This document shows, one piece after another, positions 18,368 to 28,989 of a DNA stretch of 64,000 nucleotides. Origin of the DNA: Paramacrobiotus metropolitanus. Lineage: Eukaryota > Tardigrada > Eutardigrada > Parachela > Macrobiotidae. Position 1 is the first letter of the stretch. Each line of letters starts with the position of its first letter. Location of the stretch: NCBI RefSeq assembly GCF_019649055.1, contig NW_026570227.1:2294001-2358000 (forward strand), given 5' to 3'. The notes beneath the pieces were generated by a model. The model saw only the letters and a list, made by a program, of their open reading frames with translations, was not told where the DNA came from and did no database searches. The position numbers and the translations under genes were made by a program.

Positions 18368-19332
18368 ATAGCATCCCTCCAGTGCTGCAAAAGTCACTTT
18401 AGACAAAGTGGATATGCCCAGACGGCGCAGATTCATCGTATCCCATCGCTGGGGATTGTCGTCGCAGACTCGCAGCCAATACTGTTGAACCTGATTAACA
18501 AACCATGATTTCGAGAAACGTACTGAAAACGAATGAAGTTTGCCTAAACGGCATTTACACTCGAAGGAAGGCTCGAATGCTGCTCCATTCCCCGGAATAA
18601 ATCAGCGTCTTCGCCCAACGCGCTTGTATCGCTGTGACCTTATCACGTACACGCTGAGAAATCTCCGGGCAGTTGTCGTTGGCGATGGTTACAAAGCGCC
18701 GACACCGTTCAGCAGGCGTTTCCGTGGCCCGGAAGCGCAAAAACGGAATAAGCACATGGTCCACATCCAAGCGAACGTCATCTCGGCGACACCATTACCT
18801 TTCGCGTTCAAAAAATCCCGGTTCGTCATTGTCGAGCAGTATCTCAAGAGCGGATCCGATTAAAGCTTCCATCGCGGAGTAATTAACCAGCAGTAGTTCC
18901 TCACACACCGCCATTTGCATGGACAGCATCTGCGCTGCATATTCTGCACTGTATCCAACACGGTAAATGGCCAAGAACGGTGTTTTATGTAGAGTATGCG
19001 CAGCGTTCCTCACGATGATCCGTGGCAAGCGGATGCCCTTCGCTTCCAGTAATATTCGGATCCCCGACATTTTTTCGCTGATATCAAACCTGGCGTTGGG
19101 GTATGTGCCGTCATCCAGCAGTGCCAGCGTGCGAGTGTGTTGATCAACGGTGCGGTTCAGTATGGTCATGAATCTGTACGCGCGAAAATATTTTTCCACT
19201 TTCAAATCGTGGTCATATGGTTTTCTTGGGCACATTCCCGGGCTGTCGAAAATCATGTCCCGATGACTGACGTATTCCAACAGAAGAAGCCGCCACAATG
19301 CGCATACCCTAACCAGGACATTACTGTACAGA
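18368..19332 (-). pseudogene. unrecognised minus-strand gene with one in-frame stop
   Basis: Acceptor tgtacag opens a frame at 19332 (VLVRVCALWRLLLLEYVSH...) that continues through a single TAA at 18797-18795 into LDVDHVLIPFLRFRATETPA and ends near 18555. A gtgtaa donor there and a ttaatcag acceptor join it in phase to VQQYWLRVCDDNPQRWDT...LEGCYKDTQ, reaching about 18368. Apart from the TAA the frame is clean for over 300 codons. The first block vaguely recalls a nuclear-receptor ligand-binding helix (LLRACALE...LLL.Y), but the rest does not align, so I make no family call. It may be a recent pseudogene, a spliced-out stop or a sequence error. Confidence 0.5.
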
Positions 19333-20243
19333 AGGAGTATTGTACACCCACGAAATATTCGTGCACTCCGAAGCACTTTTCACATTACAGAGTATGTAAT
19401 ATCATTTTGCAACCGGATTACTTGAAAGCAAAGCCCAAAATGATGCTTTAAACTTTGTTCCATTTTTATTTAGCAACCGAATGCGGTGTACAAACCAATT
19501 TGTAAATGAAAACCATCTGGTTGTAGACTGATACTCGAATAAAACGATACAAAATGTATTTCGGAGTGTGCAAAGCTAAATGTACGTACGTATTAAAACG
19601 ATGCTGTGCTAGTAACCGTGCTAGTAGACGAAGTGTTAAAGCATCTCCACTCGAATTGCTTACTCAGCGCTTCGAGGGAGCTCACTGACTCTTCAGGTTG
19701 GAAAAGGATGCGAGGTCACGAAGCAGCTACATACTGTATGATTACGATTACCAGAATCGAGAAACACCAATTCACTGTGCGGCCAGAGCGCAGGCCTGAC
19801 TTTATTAGTACGTCCGTACGAACGGACGAAGAACGAAAACTAAAATCAGGTTCAGAAATAGAAGGGCAGCTTCCGATAAATGTGTTTAGTCATGCTGTGC
19901 GCACGGTGAACTGGTCAGAACAGGTAGCCACACATGGTGAACCGCTCAGACAACATTCATTAGCTTTAGTATCTTACTGGGCCATATAACCTTAACATGA
20001 CTGTTTTTTACTGCTTACTTTTACACTACGGCTTCACGTTTACTGATACATCACGAAGATAAAGACGTAAAAACTTACCGATACATCCGGAACTGGGTAT
20101 ACACATCCAGATTAGCAAGAACACAAGCGAAGACCGGATGCGCAAGATCATTGATGACCCGCTCACTCATACCTATAGAGGACAAGCAATGCGCGTCATA
20201 TTAGGAGTACGCACTGTAATCAGTTTACTCGTGTAGCGCTCCA
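19333..20243. other. intergenic with one dispersed-repeat fragment
   Basis: A minus-oriented fragment of the dispersed repeat lies at 19496-19567 (GTAGACTGATACTCGAATAA, then AAAACGATACAAAATG). An open frame on the plus strand at 19606-19989 starts with GTG and has no support. Nothing else seen. Confidence 0.45.
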
Positions 20244-21473
20244 TCAAGTAGCGCCACACAGTGGGATGTACGAAAATGTACACAACCAGAATGGCTCAAT
20301 ATTATATGCAGCTGGGGCGGTGAACAGCAGGGACACCACAACATCCAGCCTGCCAGCGGTGCGGTTTGCTTCTGTGTACTTATACAGTAAAGCAGGGAGT
20401 CTGGACTCTGGAGGCGATTTATTTGCTAGACATTTGCCAATCGTCCGCTTACCATGCTCGAGGACAGTCGATGGACGAACTTGAACGATATTCGACTGTT
20501 CCGCCAGCTGCTGAGAAAGATAGTTTTCGCAGGCTTCCTGTAAGGATTCCCCGCTCCAGAACATACTGCTGTTGGGGTATAAACTCATCCACGAATGATA
20601 TCGACCGGCATCTTTGTGGACCTCGGCGCAGATCAGGGTGATCGTGTCCACGTCCGCTCGAACATACACGCGGCAGCCCACATAGAACTCATAACGCTCC
20701 CCACTGGACGCCCGATGTTTAGTTTGACAATTAAAAGCAAATCTGTCGGTCCGCACGTCCCGTGCGTAACGGCAGTCGGAATTACACACCGCACGCGGAT
20801 CCAGTCCCAATTGACACGTATTGGTCAGGAAACAGGGGAAGAAATCAATATCTCGAAGGAGGTGGGCGTTGGGGAACTTGATGACATGTTTCTTGAACAA
20901 AATCCACGTAGATCTCTCGAAGAAGCAGTCTTCGGGCGACGGAATACTGGCGAACTGGGTAAAGTGCGCCAAGTGACAGGTCACCGTCTGCGTAGTGCCT
21001 CCATCATCCACACGCACGATGTAGAACATGGAGTCCAGAATGTGAGTGATAGTTATCAGGCGAAGTACCAGGGGACCACCGGCTTCGTCGCGCAGCGCCA
21101 CCCTCGCCGGACGGTCGGGAATTGGGTCGGAATATGACGGACGCGTGAACTGATGTGGCCAGATATGGCGGGAGTGAATCCATTCGGCATTGACCGTGCT
21201 GGCGTCGAAGTCAACGAAGAAATTATCGCCGTCAATATCCTGAACGTATCCCAGCCACCACTGACCGTTATCACGCTCCACCAGCACCGTGTTGCCGTAG
21301 TTGACTTCGCGTGCGCCCGAATATAGCTGACGAAAATACCGGGGCGTTGCGTTCATGGTGAATTGGCGATGTCCCTGGTGACACGTGTAGGTACAGTTAC
21401 CGAAACTTCTCAACAGTATTTTTACAATAAGAAGTAAAAATACGCGGCTAGGCCATATGATTTGGATTCGCAT
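20244..21473 (-). CDS. Tudor/SH3-like orphan protein, single exon (409 residues)
   Basis: One uninterrupted frame of 409 codons. Near its start (after about residue 56) is a compact beta-rich block, VLVERDNGQWWLGYVQDIDG, then FFVDFDAS...WIHSRHIWP. It matches in layout the N-terminal domain of the F-box genes at 43-50 kb (VGVIGDDGFVRCGLVVDVAD...LIDF...LTSWP). That pattern, a reader of charged loops ending in WP, looks like a Tudor or SH3-type fold (inference). Two starts are possible: residue 1, which gives a signal-like hydrophobic stretch, or Met40 at 21356-21354, which fits an intracellular protein; I favour Met40. A Cys-rich middle part (residues 210-270) and a hydrophobic C-terminus follow. 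No F-box is attached. Function unknown. Confidence 0.7.
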   Translation of the reverse strand: MRIQIIWPSRVFLLLIVKILLRSFGNCTYTCHQGHRQFTMNATPRYFRQLYSGAREVNYGNTVLVERDNGQWWLGYVQDIDGDNFFVDFDASTVNAEWIHSRHIWPHQFTRPSYSDPIPDRPARVALRDEAGGPLVLRLITITHILDSMFYIVRVDDGGTTQTVTCHLAHFTQFASIPSPEDCFFERSTWILFKKHVIKFPNAHLLRDIDFFPCFLTNTCQLGLDPRAVCNSDCRYARDVRTDRFAFNCQTKHRASSGERYEFYVGCRVYVRADVDTITLICAEVHKDAGRYHSWMSLYPNSSMFWSGESLQEACENYLSQQLAEQSNIVQVRPSTVLEHGKRTIGKCLANKSPPESRLPALLYKYTEANRTAGRLDVVVSLLFTAPAAYNIEPFWLCTFSYIPLCGAT

Positions 21474-22569
21474 ATGTTAATTGGATTGATTTTATTTTTT
21501 GAAAACTACGTTTTAGCTTGATTCAGCTTTCTTGTGCACGTGTCACTTACAGTCTTACACTGCGACGGCACAGCCGCACGCGTACGGTGGTGGCTGCAAC
21601 TATCGTAATGCAGCGCAGTGGTTCGCCGGGGCCCGGGTGTGACTTAAGTGTTTCGTCGCCATTTTCTTAACGATGTACTGTGATTGAAAGAAAACGACTC
21701 TGACTCTTTTAAAATTTCAAGTGCTATGCAAAGGCTGCGTTTGGCTTTACCACGTAAAGGAAAACGCTGGAAAAGAAACGGGGTGTGGAAATTGTACGTA
21801 ATTCACGATGGCCAGATCGAACGACCGTACGAGAGAAGGATGCTGATGCTTGCTGTAAAGAGCACGTTACAAAACACTCCAGTGGACTGCAACGTTTTTA
21901 TACTCCGAAATTTTTGTGTTGAACCGTTTCGTTCCCGGTTGTCCATTAAAATCGCCGTAATATCCCCCAAGATGTTCCCTACATCCTGATGACGAAACAC
22001 ATGAGCTATGGTTTATTTAATGGTTTACTTAAACTTAAACTCCGTGTAAATAACCATAGACGAGTGAGAGTGTTAATAATAATTCATCAGTCCTTAATGA
22101 TCGACTTGGCCTGACGGAACCATACAAATTGTGGATTATGACACATTGAGAGGCCGGAAGTTGGCGGCAACGGCGAATTTGGTTTGGAGACTTTACGTTA
22201 CACAAAAAGGTCATCGCTGATGGACTGTACTGGTCCTAAAGTGCAGTTCACACGTGCCATTATACTTCCATCCATCCGTCCAGTCCATTATACTTCCTGG
22301 GCGTACTCTGCAACGAATGCACGCCACGGAAAGTGCTGGATACGAAGAATTACTTCTCACCCGCGACAGTGGAAGGCAGAGAATGTCATTTACACGGAAG
22401 CGCTGCAAATCCTGAGACGGCCTGCTGATCATTACGAAAGACCGCCGAATTGTTGCACTGGTCGCAATGAAACTGTTACGCTGCATTACTGCGACGTACA
22501 ATATGCACTGTGCATGGGATACTGTTCCTGTTGAAAAATACCTGGAAATTTACTACTTACGAGACCGCT
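21474..22569. other. intergenic with weak coding-like stretches
   Basis: Upstream of the Tudor-like gene. The block 21730-22000 is open on both strands (minus: GNILGDITAILMDNRERNG) and 22184-22534 is open on plus. Neither has a recognisable motif or splice support. Possibly decayed exons. Confidence 0.3.
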
Positions 22570-22915
22570 GCAGCTTACATGCGCTCGCGAAGTTTGGCCT
22601 GCTTCATGCGCATGACGCCGCCGGTCGTTCGCCTTCACTTCAGTTATTCGCCTGCTCGCGTATGGCAGTTTTGCAGTAAGTTTTCCATCTCTTCGGGGAC
22701 TTAGCAAATAATCACTTCCAAGTGGGAAGCTAACTAAATCAAGCTGCCAAACCAGGAGGTTGCCATTTGTTCACCCACCGGAAGCAGTTGGAATTTGTAA
22801 TTTTAAAATTTTCGGTTAATTTGCTTTTACAAAACGCTTAAACAAATTAGAAGTAAATAAATTTACGGAGGAATTCGGGTTAGGTAGCTAGCAAAAAATC
22901 AACTGCCCGAGTGAC
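22570..22915. repeat. segmental duplication, copy 1, left half
   Basis: About 345 bp matching 40004-40312 at high identity, from GCTTACATGCGCTCGCGAAG to CAACTGCCCGAGTGAC. On the minus strand it contains the conserved start MLSPRRDGKLTAKLPYASRR of an open frame shared by both copies. The right half of the duplication resumes only at about 27430. Confidence 0.9.
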
Positions 22916-24674
22916 GTTTTCCGGCAGGCGATGGGGGGTTGCCATCGCGACAGAGGGTGTTTAGCACCCGAGACCATATGGCTCTGTTGTGTAGAATTTG
23001 TAAGGGTAGTCTTTTTTGTAGAAGCAGTAGTTTAGCCATATGTGTCCTGTCAAGGACGATTTTCGGGTTGGGTGTTTCGATATAAATGAGGCCGCTTTTA
23101 AAGTTCTCTGACGAAATGATTTTTGATTGGAAGTTATCGGATGGGGGAGGTAGGTATTTGCTGGTGATTGGTGGTTTTGTGAAGTATAGTGTGTTGTGGG
23201 TATATAAAGGAAATCGGAGTGCGGTGGAAATTTAGTTGGTTAAGGGAAATTGTGAGAAGTTTGTTGTGTGGATTGTGTTGTAAGATCTTATTTGATAGTT
23301 TGATAGCAAAGGTTGTTGTAGTAAGGTGGAGAGTGGTTTGGAGTGCCTGGGAAGAGGTGTTTGAATGGATTTTGGCAGATTTGTGACAAGTAAGGAATTT
23401 TTTTAGTGAATTTTGTCATTATTGGTAATTTTTTGTTGCATTTGGTTTTCTAAGTTGAATAGATTAAAAGATATTAAGGAATAATTAGAGAATTGGTTGG
23501 CTTTGGCTTTATGGTAGTGTGGTTTAAACGGAGTTTTAAGGATATCTACGGAGTTTTAAGGATGTTATACAGTATATCTGTATATTCGGATGTTTGGTGT
23601 GTAGATAATATCAAGTAGTGCAGCTGCTTTTCGCTTGTGTGAAAGATAAAAAATTTTTAACGTGCTACTAGTAGAACTTTTAGTACTTAACATTATCAAT
23701 AATGTAACTTACTAATATAACGAGCTAGGAGTTTTGTTGTAATGACTTTTGGTAATTACCTCTCGTAACGAAGAGATACATTAGTCGTTCGTCAGAAAGA
23801 ATATGAGAAGGAGAGATTTTTTGCTAGTGTAGATTTTTTTGGAATTTCATGTTAAAATTTTAATGCTTTTTTGGGGTTTGAGTGTTTCGGGTGGGTGTTT
23901 TGTTATTTTTGCGATTTTTATGTTTTTTATTAGTCAAGTGCCAGTTATGACAACTCTTGAAACATAGTAGAAAAATATATTATTCCATTACTGCGTTTAC
24001 TAAATTTATTACTTAATTTTATTTTCTTTCTTATCTTTTTGCTTTGTGGCGAACGTTATTTGTTCTTTTATTCACTTCGATCAAGATTAACTTTCAATCG
24101 ACTACCAACTGATGAAGTGCCCAGAAAACAGCTATACTATTTACAGTTTTACTGTAGTACTTACTATGGTGTTGCGCGGTATTCATCGTTATATTCACTG
24201 ACGCTTATTGATATACTTTTTCGAACTACACCCAATCATTTTTTCTGTGAGAATTCAAATGTGCAGCACATTAATGGTGCATTACTATAGAATTTTAAAA
24301 TAGTGGCGAGCGCTTACTTATTTTCACTAAACACCGGTATCGCTAGAGTAGGTTGTTGCACGACGTATAGGTCGTTTTTGAGACTGTTATCTGGGACAGT
24401 TTACATAAATGCAGTTTACTTAACTGCAGAGGACTTTCTGTAACCGGTAACTGACGTTATCATTAATAGGAAGGTAGTTATAATATTTATGTTAATAAAT
24501 GATGAAAGAAAAGGAAAATATGGATCATATGAAGGAAAATAGAAATTATATTATGGAAAAAATGGAAAAGTATATTCTGGTAAAATATAGAAAGAATAAG
24601 TGGCATTATAGAAAATTTATTTGGGATTTTTAGAGTTATGTTGTGTAGATATTGTAGTTGATAAAATCAAATTG

Positions 24675-25080
24675 AAGAAACAGGTGGATGTAGTGTTCCG
24701 TATGGTTTATTGTATAGTATATGTTGCGATAGTATATGATGCGTATGCGTATATAGTATATGATGCGTATAATGTACTGTAAAGTTGATTGGTTTTATGG
24801 TTTGAATCTGGGTATGTTTTGGAGTAAATGTAGTTATGGATGAATGATTATGTGTGTGGGAATAAGATATTTTGAAGAAACAGGTGGGTGTAACGATCCG
24901 TATGATGTGAAGTCTGTTGTATTTGGCGATTTTTATTTTACTAAATCTAGTAAATATTTTGAAGAAACAGGTGGGTGCAACGTTCCGTATCATTCAGTAT
25001 TTTAGGGTATTTTGATCCGTTTTGAGATTGGCAAGTGAAGTTGGAGTTATGAGAGACAGGTGGGTGCAATATTCCGTTTA
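24675..25080 (+). repeat. four dispersed copies of a 30 bp motif
   Basis: GAAACAGGTGGGTGCAACGT followed by TCCGTA occurs, with small changes, at about 24675, 24873, 24961 and 25051 (spacings near 198, 88 and 90). The intervening sequence differs between copies. It lies upstream of the 5-exon gene within the insertion, so regulatory binding sites or subterminal transposon repeats are both possible. Confidence 0.75.
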
Positions 25081-25295
25081 GAGGTTTACAAATGTTTTTT
25101 ATTGTAGATTAAAATTGGAAAAATTTGGAGAACATGACTTTCATTCCGATTTTTGTTGCGGTTGTTTGGTTGTATGTTTGAGTTGTTTTTGTATACATGC
25201 CATTTTAGGTGTATGGTTTTATTGGTAAGTGTTTTAATTTAATTTGATTGTGCAAAAATTTTTATTTGCTGGTTTTTTAAGGTATTGAAACGAAA

Positions 25296-26142
25296 ATGGG
25301 GACAAGAATTTGGGTAAGTTATACAAAGATGGAAAAAAGAGGTGTTAAGCGAAAGTGTGAAAAGAGTAAGAAACCTAAGAAACCTAAGAAACAGATAAAA
25401 GAACAAATATTTGGCAGTTCATATTTTAATAAAATTATGGTTAATTATTATCCTTGACTGAGCCGAAACCATCGGAAGTTACATTTGTCTACAAGCCAAT
25501 AACTGTAATTACGATAGTCATGAAGCATAAGGTCCTAATTTATATTACAAATTCTTTTGTTATTGTAGTTGCGAATCGTTGACGACAGTGGTGTTGTGGA
25601 TGTTGTGGGATATAATCAAATTCAACAGCAATTATTTGGACATTCAGCTGCTGCGCATCAAAGCGGATTGATTGGGATTCACGATTTTTCAGCTATGAAT
25701 AAGCAATATCGCGTCATACTGAAACAGTCTTATGCTTATATTGAAGTTAGCAATAAAAACGTTTCATAAATATAACAAGATATTAACACAAGTTATAATT
25801 TTTAATTTTTATAAAATATTCATATAGGGTCGGAGCAAAGAAACAATCAGCAAAACGTATATGGAAGAAAAAAAGCCAGGTATAACCTTTTTTACGAGAA
25901 TAAATTAATTATTAATCTTCAAAATTAATAATGAATTTTTATTTTGATAGACGAAATTCCAGGAAGTGCTATGGATATTGTTGTCACTGACGACAATACA
26001 ACCGTACTGCAGCCTGACTCCAGCAAACGATCTGTTGGTAAGAATTTAAATATAATTATTAATTTAAAATTTATTTTTTTTAAATTTATTTATTTACCAC
26101 TTATTTGTTTATACAGGAACTCCGAAGAAACGAAATAAATGA
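25296..26142 (+). CDS. unrecognised nuclear-looking protein, 5 exons (166 residues)
   Basis: Exons 25296-25439, 25569-25760, 25828-25879, 25951-26037 and 26117-26142 join in phase (144, 192, 52, 87, 26 nt; 501 in total) and end at TGA 26140-26142. The N-terminus is strongly basic (KRKCEKSKKPKKPKKQ), like a nuclear localisation signal, and the last residues are TPKKRNK. The middle (VVDVVGYNQIQQQLFGHSAA, later QYRVILKQSYAYIEVSN) suggests a small folded domain. The third part is acidic (MDIVVTDDNTTVLQPDSS). No family recognised. It lies wholly within the 4.5 kb insertion. Donors gttaat and gtttca are weak; an alternative donor gtaagt lies at 25314. Confidence 0.55.
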
Positions 26143-26750
26143 ATGGAATAGCATGAACCGTTGCTTTTACTTCGAGATGGACCAATCGTTTTCATTTTTA
26201 TTGTTGTTATTTGAGCGATTCATGAATTTATTACCGCCATTATACCATTTTTTCTAAGTGCATTATAGTTACCTGTGGTATTATTATCTGACAGTGGTGG
26301 TGCGGTATTATTATCTATGTGATGTAGTTATGTTGAATTACTCGTTTAATACTTGTAAAGTTTGTATCTTAGTATTTTTCTTATACTGAAATAAACTATT
26401 ATTTTGTTATTTTGTATTGGTTTTGTAGTAATTAACTTTTAAAGTTACCAATAACTAAAGGACGAAATAAATAAGGCAATTTCTTTGTTTTCAAGTTTGA
26501 GTAGATCATAATATTTTATAAATATGCGACCTACTGAGTCCAAGTAACAACTTACTGGTAGCTGAGAACCTTTAATAATTATCATGGTACGAGTACAAAA
26601 TATGCATTAGAACAAAACGGCCTTAACGAAAAGAACAGTTGTATTATGCTATCCTGATCGGGATCATACCGATTACACAAACCGAAAGTCAGCTGATGTG
26701 TGGTAACAATAAGTGAAAATAAAATTAAAAATTAAGATGGGTAAATTTTA

Positions 26751-27224
26751 AAATATGCGTCCAACTGCGCCCAACCAGCATTTACTGCCAGCTCGTAGGA
26801 GGTAGTATTTAGAGTCAGGTGTGTGTTATAAATATGCGCCCAACTGCGCCCAACCAACAGTTACTGCCAGCTCGTAGGAGGTAGCAGTTAGAGTCAGGTG
26901 TGTGTTATAAGTATGCGCCCAACTGAGCCCAACCAACACTTACTGCCAGCTCGTAGGAGGTAGCATTTAGAGTCAGGTGTGTGTTATAAATATGCGCCCA
27001 ACTGCGCCCAACCAACAGTTACTGCCAGCTCGTAGGAGGTAGCAGTTAAAGTCAGGTGTGTGTTATAAGTATGCGCCCAACTGCGCCCAACCAACACTTA
27101 CTGCCAGCTCGTAGGAGGTAGCATTTAGAGTCAGGTGTGTGTTATAAGTATGCGCCCAACTGCGCCCAACCAACACTTACTGCCAGCTCGTAGGAGGTGG
27201 GATTTAGAGTCAGGTGTATGTTAT
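26751..27224. repeat. 79 bp minisatellite, six copies
   Basis: Copies start at 26751, 26830, 26909, 26988, 27067 and 27146, each holding GCGCCCAACCAACA.TTACTG and GCTCGTAGGAGGTAGCA. Two variants (aaatatg with CAGTTA, and aagtatg with CACTTA) partly alternate. A diverged single copy lies at about 26518. It sits near the right end of the 4.5 kb insertion. Confidence 0.95.
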
Positions 27225-27230
27225 AAATAT

Positions 27231-27267
27231 GCTCAGTTAGTTTATGTATGTTATAAACTAACTGAGC
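27231..27267. other. perfect 15 bp stem hairpin, 7 nt loop
   Basis: GCTCAGTTAGTTTAT at 27231-27245 faces its exact complement at 27253-27267. It abuts the 79 bp array. It could act as a terminator-like or transposon-end structure, or be remnant. Confidence 0.9.
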
Positions 27268-27434
27268 TGCGTCTCTATCGGAGTCCTACGCACAACCATA
27301 CTTCCAACTTCATTAACCATTCTTCTTCATTAACCAACATTCAATCAATTATACAAACACCAGGTGGCGCTTCTAACTCTTAAACCGCCTGCCACTTGGC
27401 CGCCTCCCCCGAGGTGGCCGCCCGTTAGGTGTTG

Positions 27435-27897
27435 ATTTGAACTTCCGAAAGTTTAAATAAGCCGCTCAGGCACATGGATGAGAGCGAGTATTTTCCTCCC
27501 AGCAGAGAGAGAGAGAGAGAGAGAAAAAGAGAAAGAGGGCAGACAGAAACGCCACTCTGGTCTGCTTGCTAGCGATGCAACTACAGTAAATCGCCCGCAT
27601 GTATTTACGGCTACTTGCCCAGCTGCACTTCCAGTTTTATCGATCGCTAGTCGCTACTAAGCGCATGTATGTAGTATTTTCACTATGTACAACTACGGTA
27701 CGTACGGTAATAAATTAATGTATAACTCAAAAGCTGTTCTATCAGCCGTCTGGCACGATACATCTAAGATATTATTTTATTCTGCTAAGAATTTCCTGGG
27801 ATTATAGTATTGAATACATGTACTCGTATGGTTGCGAATACCTTGAATGTGGGTCTGTGCCTAGCTAGTACTTACTGACCAGTGACCACCATTAACT
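27435..27897. repeat. segmental duplication, copy 1, right half (upstream region)
   Basis: From TTCCGAAAGTTTAAATAAGC to the start codon at 27898 this matches 40320-41158, minus the 382 bp MITE there. It contains a purine GA tract near 27503-27538 (also in copy 2) and presumably the promoter and 5' UTR of the membrane-protein gene. The MITE empty site CTAGCTAG is at 27861-27868. Confidence 0.9.
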
Positions 27898-28308
27898 ATG
27901 ACTCTCGTTAAATGGCTTAAATCGCTGATAAAGGCACAACCGGATATTAAAGGATCAGATGCCGCATCCGGTATTCAACTCGAATCTTCTGCACGTGCAG
28001 TGAAAACTTTCGAAGAGCGTGGCACTCAAACGGATGCCAATCCTGCCGGGACGAAGCCACGTCTGCCTCATCCCAAAATTCTCCCGAATGGAGGCCTGCA
28101 GTTTGAATCGTTTGAGGATTTTCTGGCTTACTGTAGCTATGAGAATCTGCATCAAATTGGTACCACCGAAGAAACTCCCCCTTGTCGAAGAGGCTTTTCG
28201 TGGTGCCTGGATAACTGTGCCTGGTGGATTCTCCCTGTGCTGCTGATTGGCTTGTGTGGCCTCATAGTGTATCTAATCGTGTACATACTGTTTGACTTTG
28301 AGGGATAA
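27898..28308 (+). CDS. small tail-anchored membrane protein, copy 1 (136 residues)
   Basis: An intact frame from ATG 27898 to TAA. The first 100 residues are soluble and charged, with a TFEERGTQTDAN stretch and PHPKILPNGGLQFESFEDFL. A Cys/Trp-rich collar (CLDNCAWWILP) precedes a single membrane helix near residues 108-131 and a four-residue acidic tail, so the bulk should face the cytosol (tail-anchor topology, inference). No family recognised. The paralogue at 41191-41559 keeps the same layout, which supports a real, selected protein. AATAAA at 28473-28478 may be the polyadenylation signal. Confidence 0.75.
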   Translation: MTLVKWLKSLIKAQPDIKGSDAASGIQLESSARAVKTFEERGTQTDANPAGTKPRLPHPKILPNGGLQFESFEDFLAYCSYENLHQIGTTEETPPCRRGFSWCLDNCAWWILPVLLIGLCGLIVYLIVYILFDFEG

Positions 28309-28989
28309 TTTTCGTCTTCGTTCTTCATTTCGGGAAACCGTTAGTTTTGCCATAGTGTGCTGCACAGAAAAGTAGTGCATACGCCCTTATACATTGGCTG
28401 TATTCCAGACCGTTAGTGTCATATATGATTGTTTTTCAGTACTTAAGTAACATTATTTACATATTGTTGTATAATAAATTTTTCAGGGAATGTGGTGCTG
28501 ATTTCATAATTGTTCTTCCATTTGCGCATTTAGAAATGGTTGGGTTTTAAATACTACGGTAGTAGTAATTTCGCAGTCAGTGCTCTTCAACAAGATTTTG
28601 TTATTTTTCCGACTTTGAATGTATTTTGTCACAACGTTACCACGTTTATGAGGTCAAAAGAAAGTGCGGAATAAAGGAAAGCAGCCTCTTATCGTCTCCT
28701 TAATAAATTATTATCGTAAAACGTTCGATATGTGCAATAATCAGCGTCGGATACACGTTAGATATTTCAGGGAATGTTTTTTGCGAACTGTATTCCCAGT
28801 ATGCACTTATCTAACGCTAATATTTACCATTACGATGTTTAATACTTTCAGCGCAAAATCTTTACTTACTTAAAGTTCTTTTACTGTATTCAAAAACTTT
28901 ACTGTTCATTTACTGTTTAATATTAGGTTACTGTTTAGTGTTTACTGAGTAAATCCTTTTATTTTACTGTTTACTAAGTAACACAACAT
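28309..28989. other. 3' flank of the membrane-protein gene
   Basis: AT-rich. Contains the AATAAA noted above. Nothing else recognised. Confidence 0.4.

Larger units (their letters stand above)
22919..27422 (+). mobile_element. 4.5 kb insertion of unknown class, defined by an empty site
   Basis: In copy 2 the sequence ..GAGTGAC and ..TTCCGAAAGTTTAAATAAGC are about 10 bp apart (near 40309-40320). In copy 1 they are 4.5 kb apart. CGTT occurs once in copy 2 and at both edges here (22915-22918, 27423-27426), which could be a 4 bp target duplication. The insert has distinct composition: a GT-rich left third, a recurring CAGGTGGGTGCAA motif, a 5-exon gene at 25296-26142 and a 79 bp minisatellite near the right end. 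Terminal inverted repeats or LTRs were not seen. It may be an undescribed transposon, or the other copy may have lost the segment. Confidence 0.6.

Noticed and set aside
16504-18436. Frames of 350 to 635 codons on both strands
   Set aside because: All run through the 81 bp minisatellite, whose length is a multiple of three. Many frames are open at once and none has flanking exon support.
18795-19376. Nuclear receptor ligand-binding domain
   Set aside because: Only the first helix-like stretch recalls the family; later blocks do not follow the domain order, so no family call was made.
20266-21137. Three plus-strand frames
   Set aside because: Antisense to the 409-codon Tudor-like gene.
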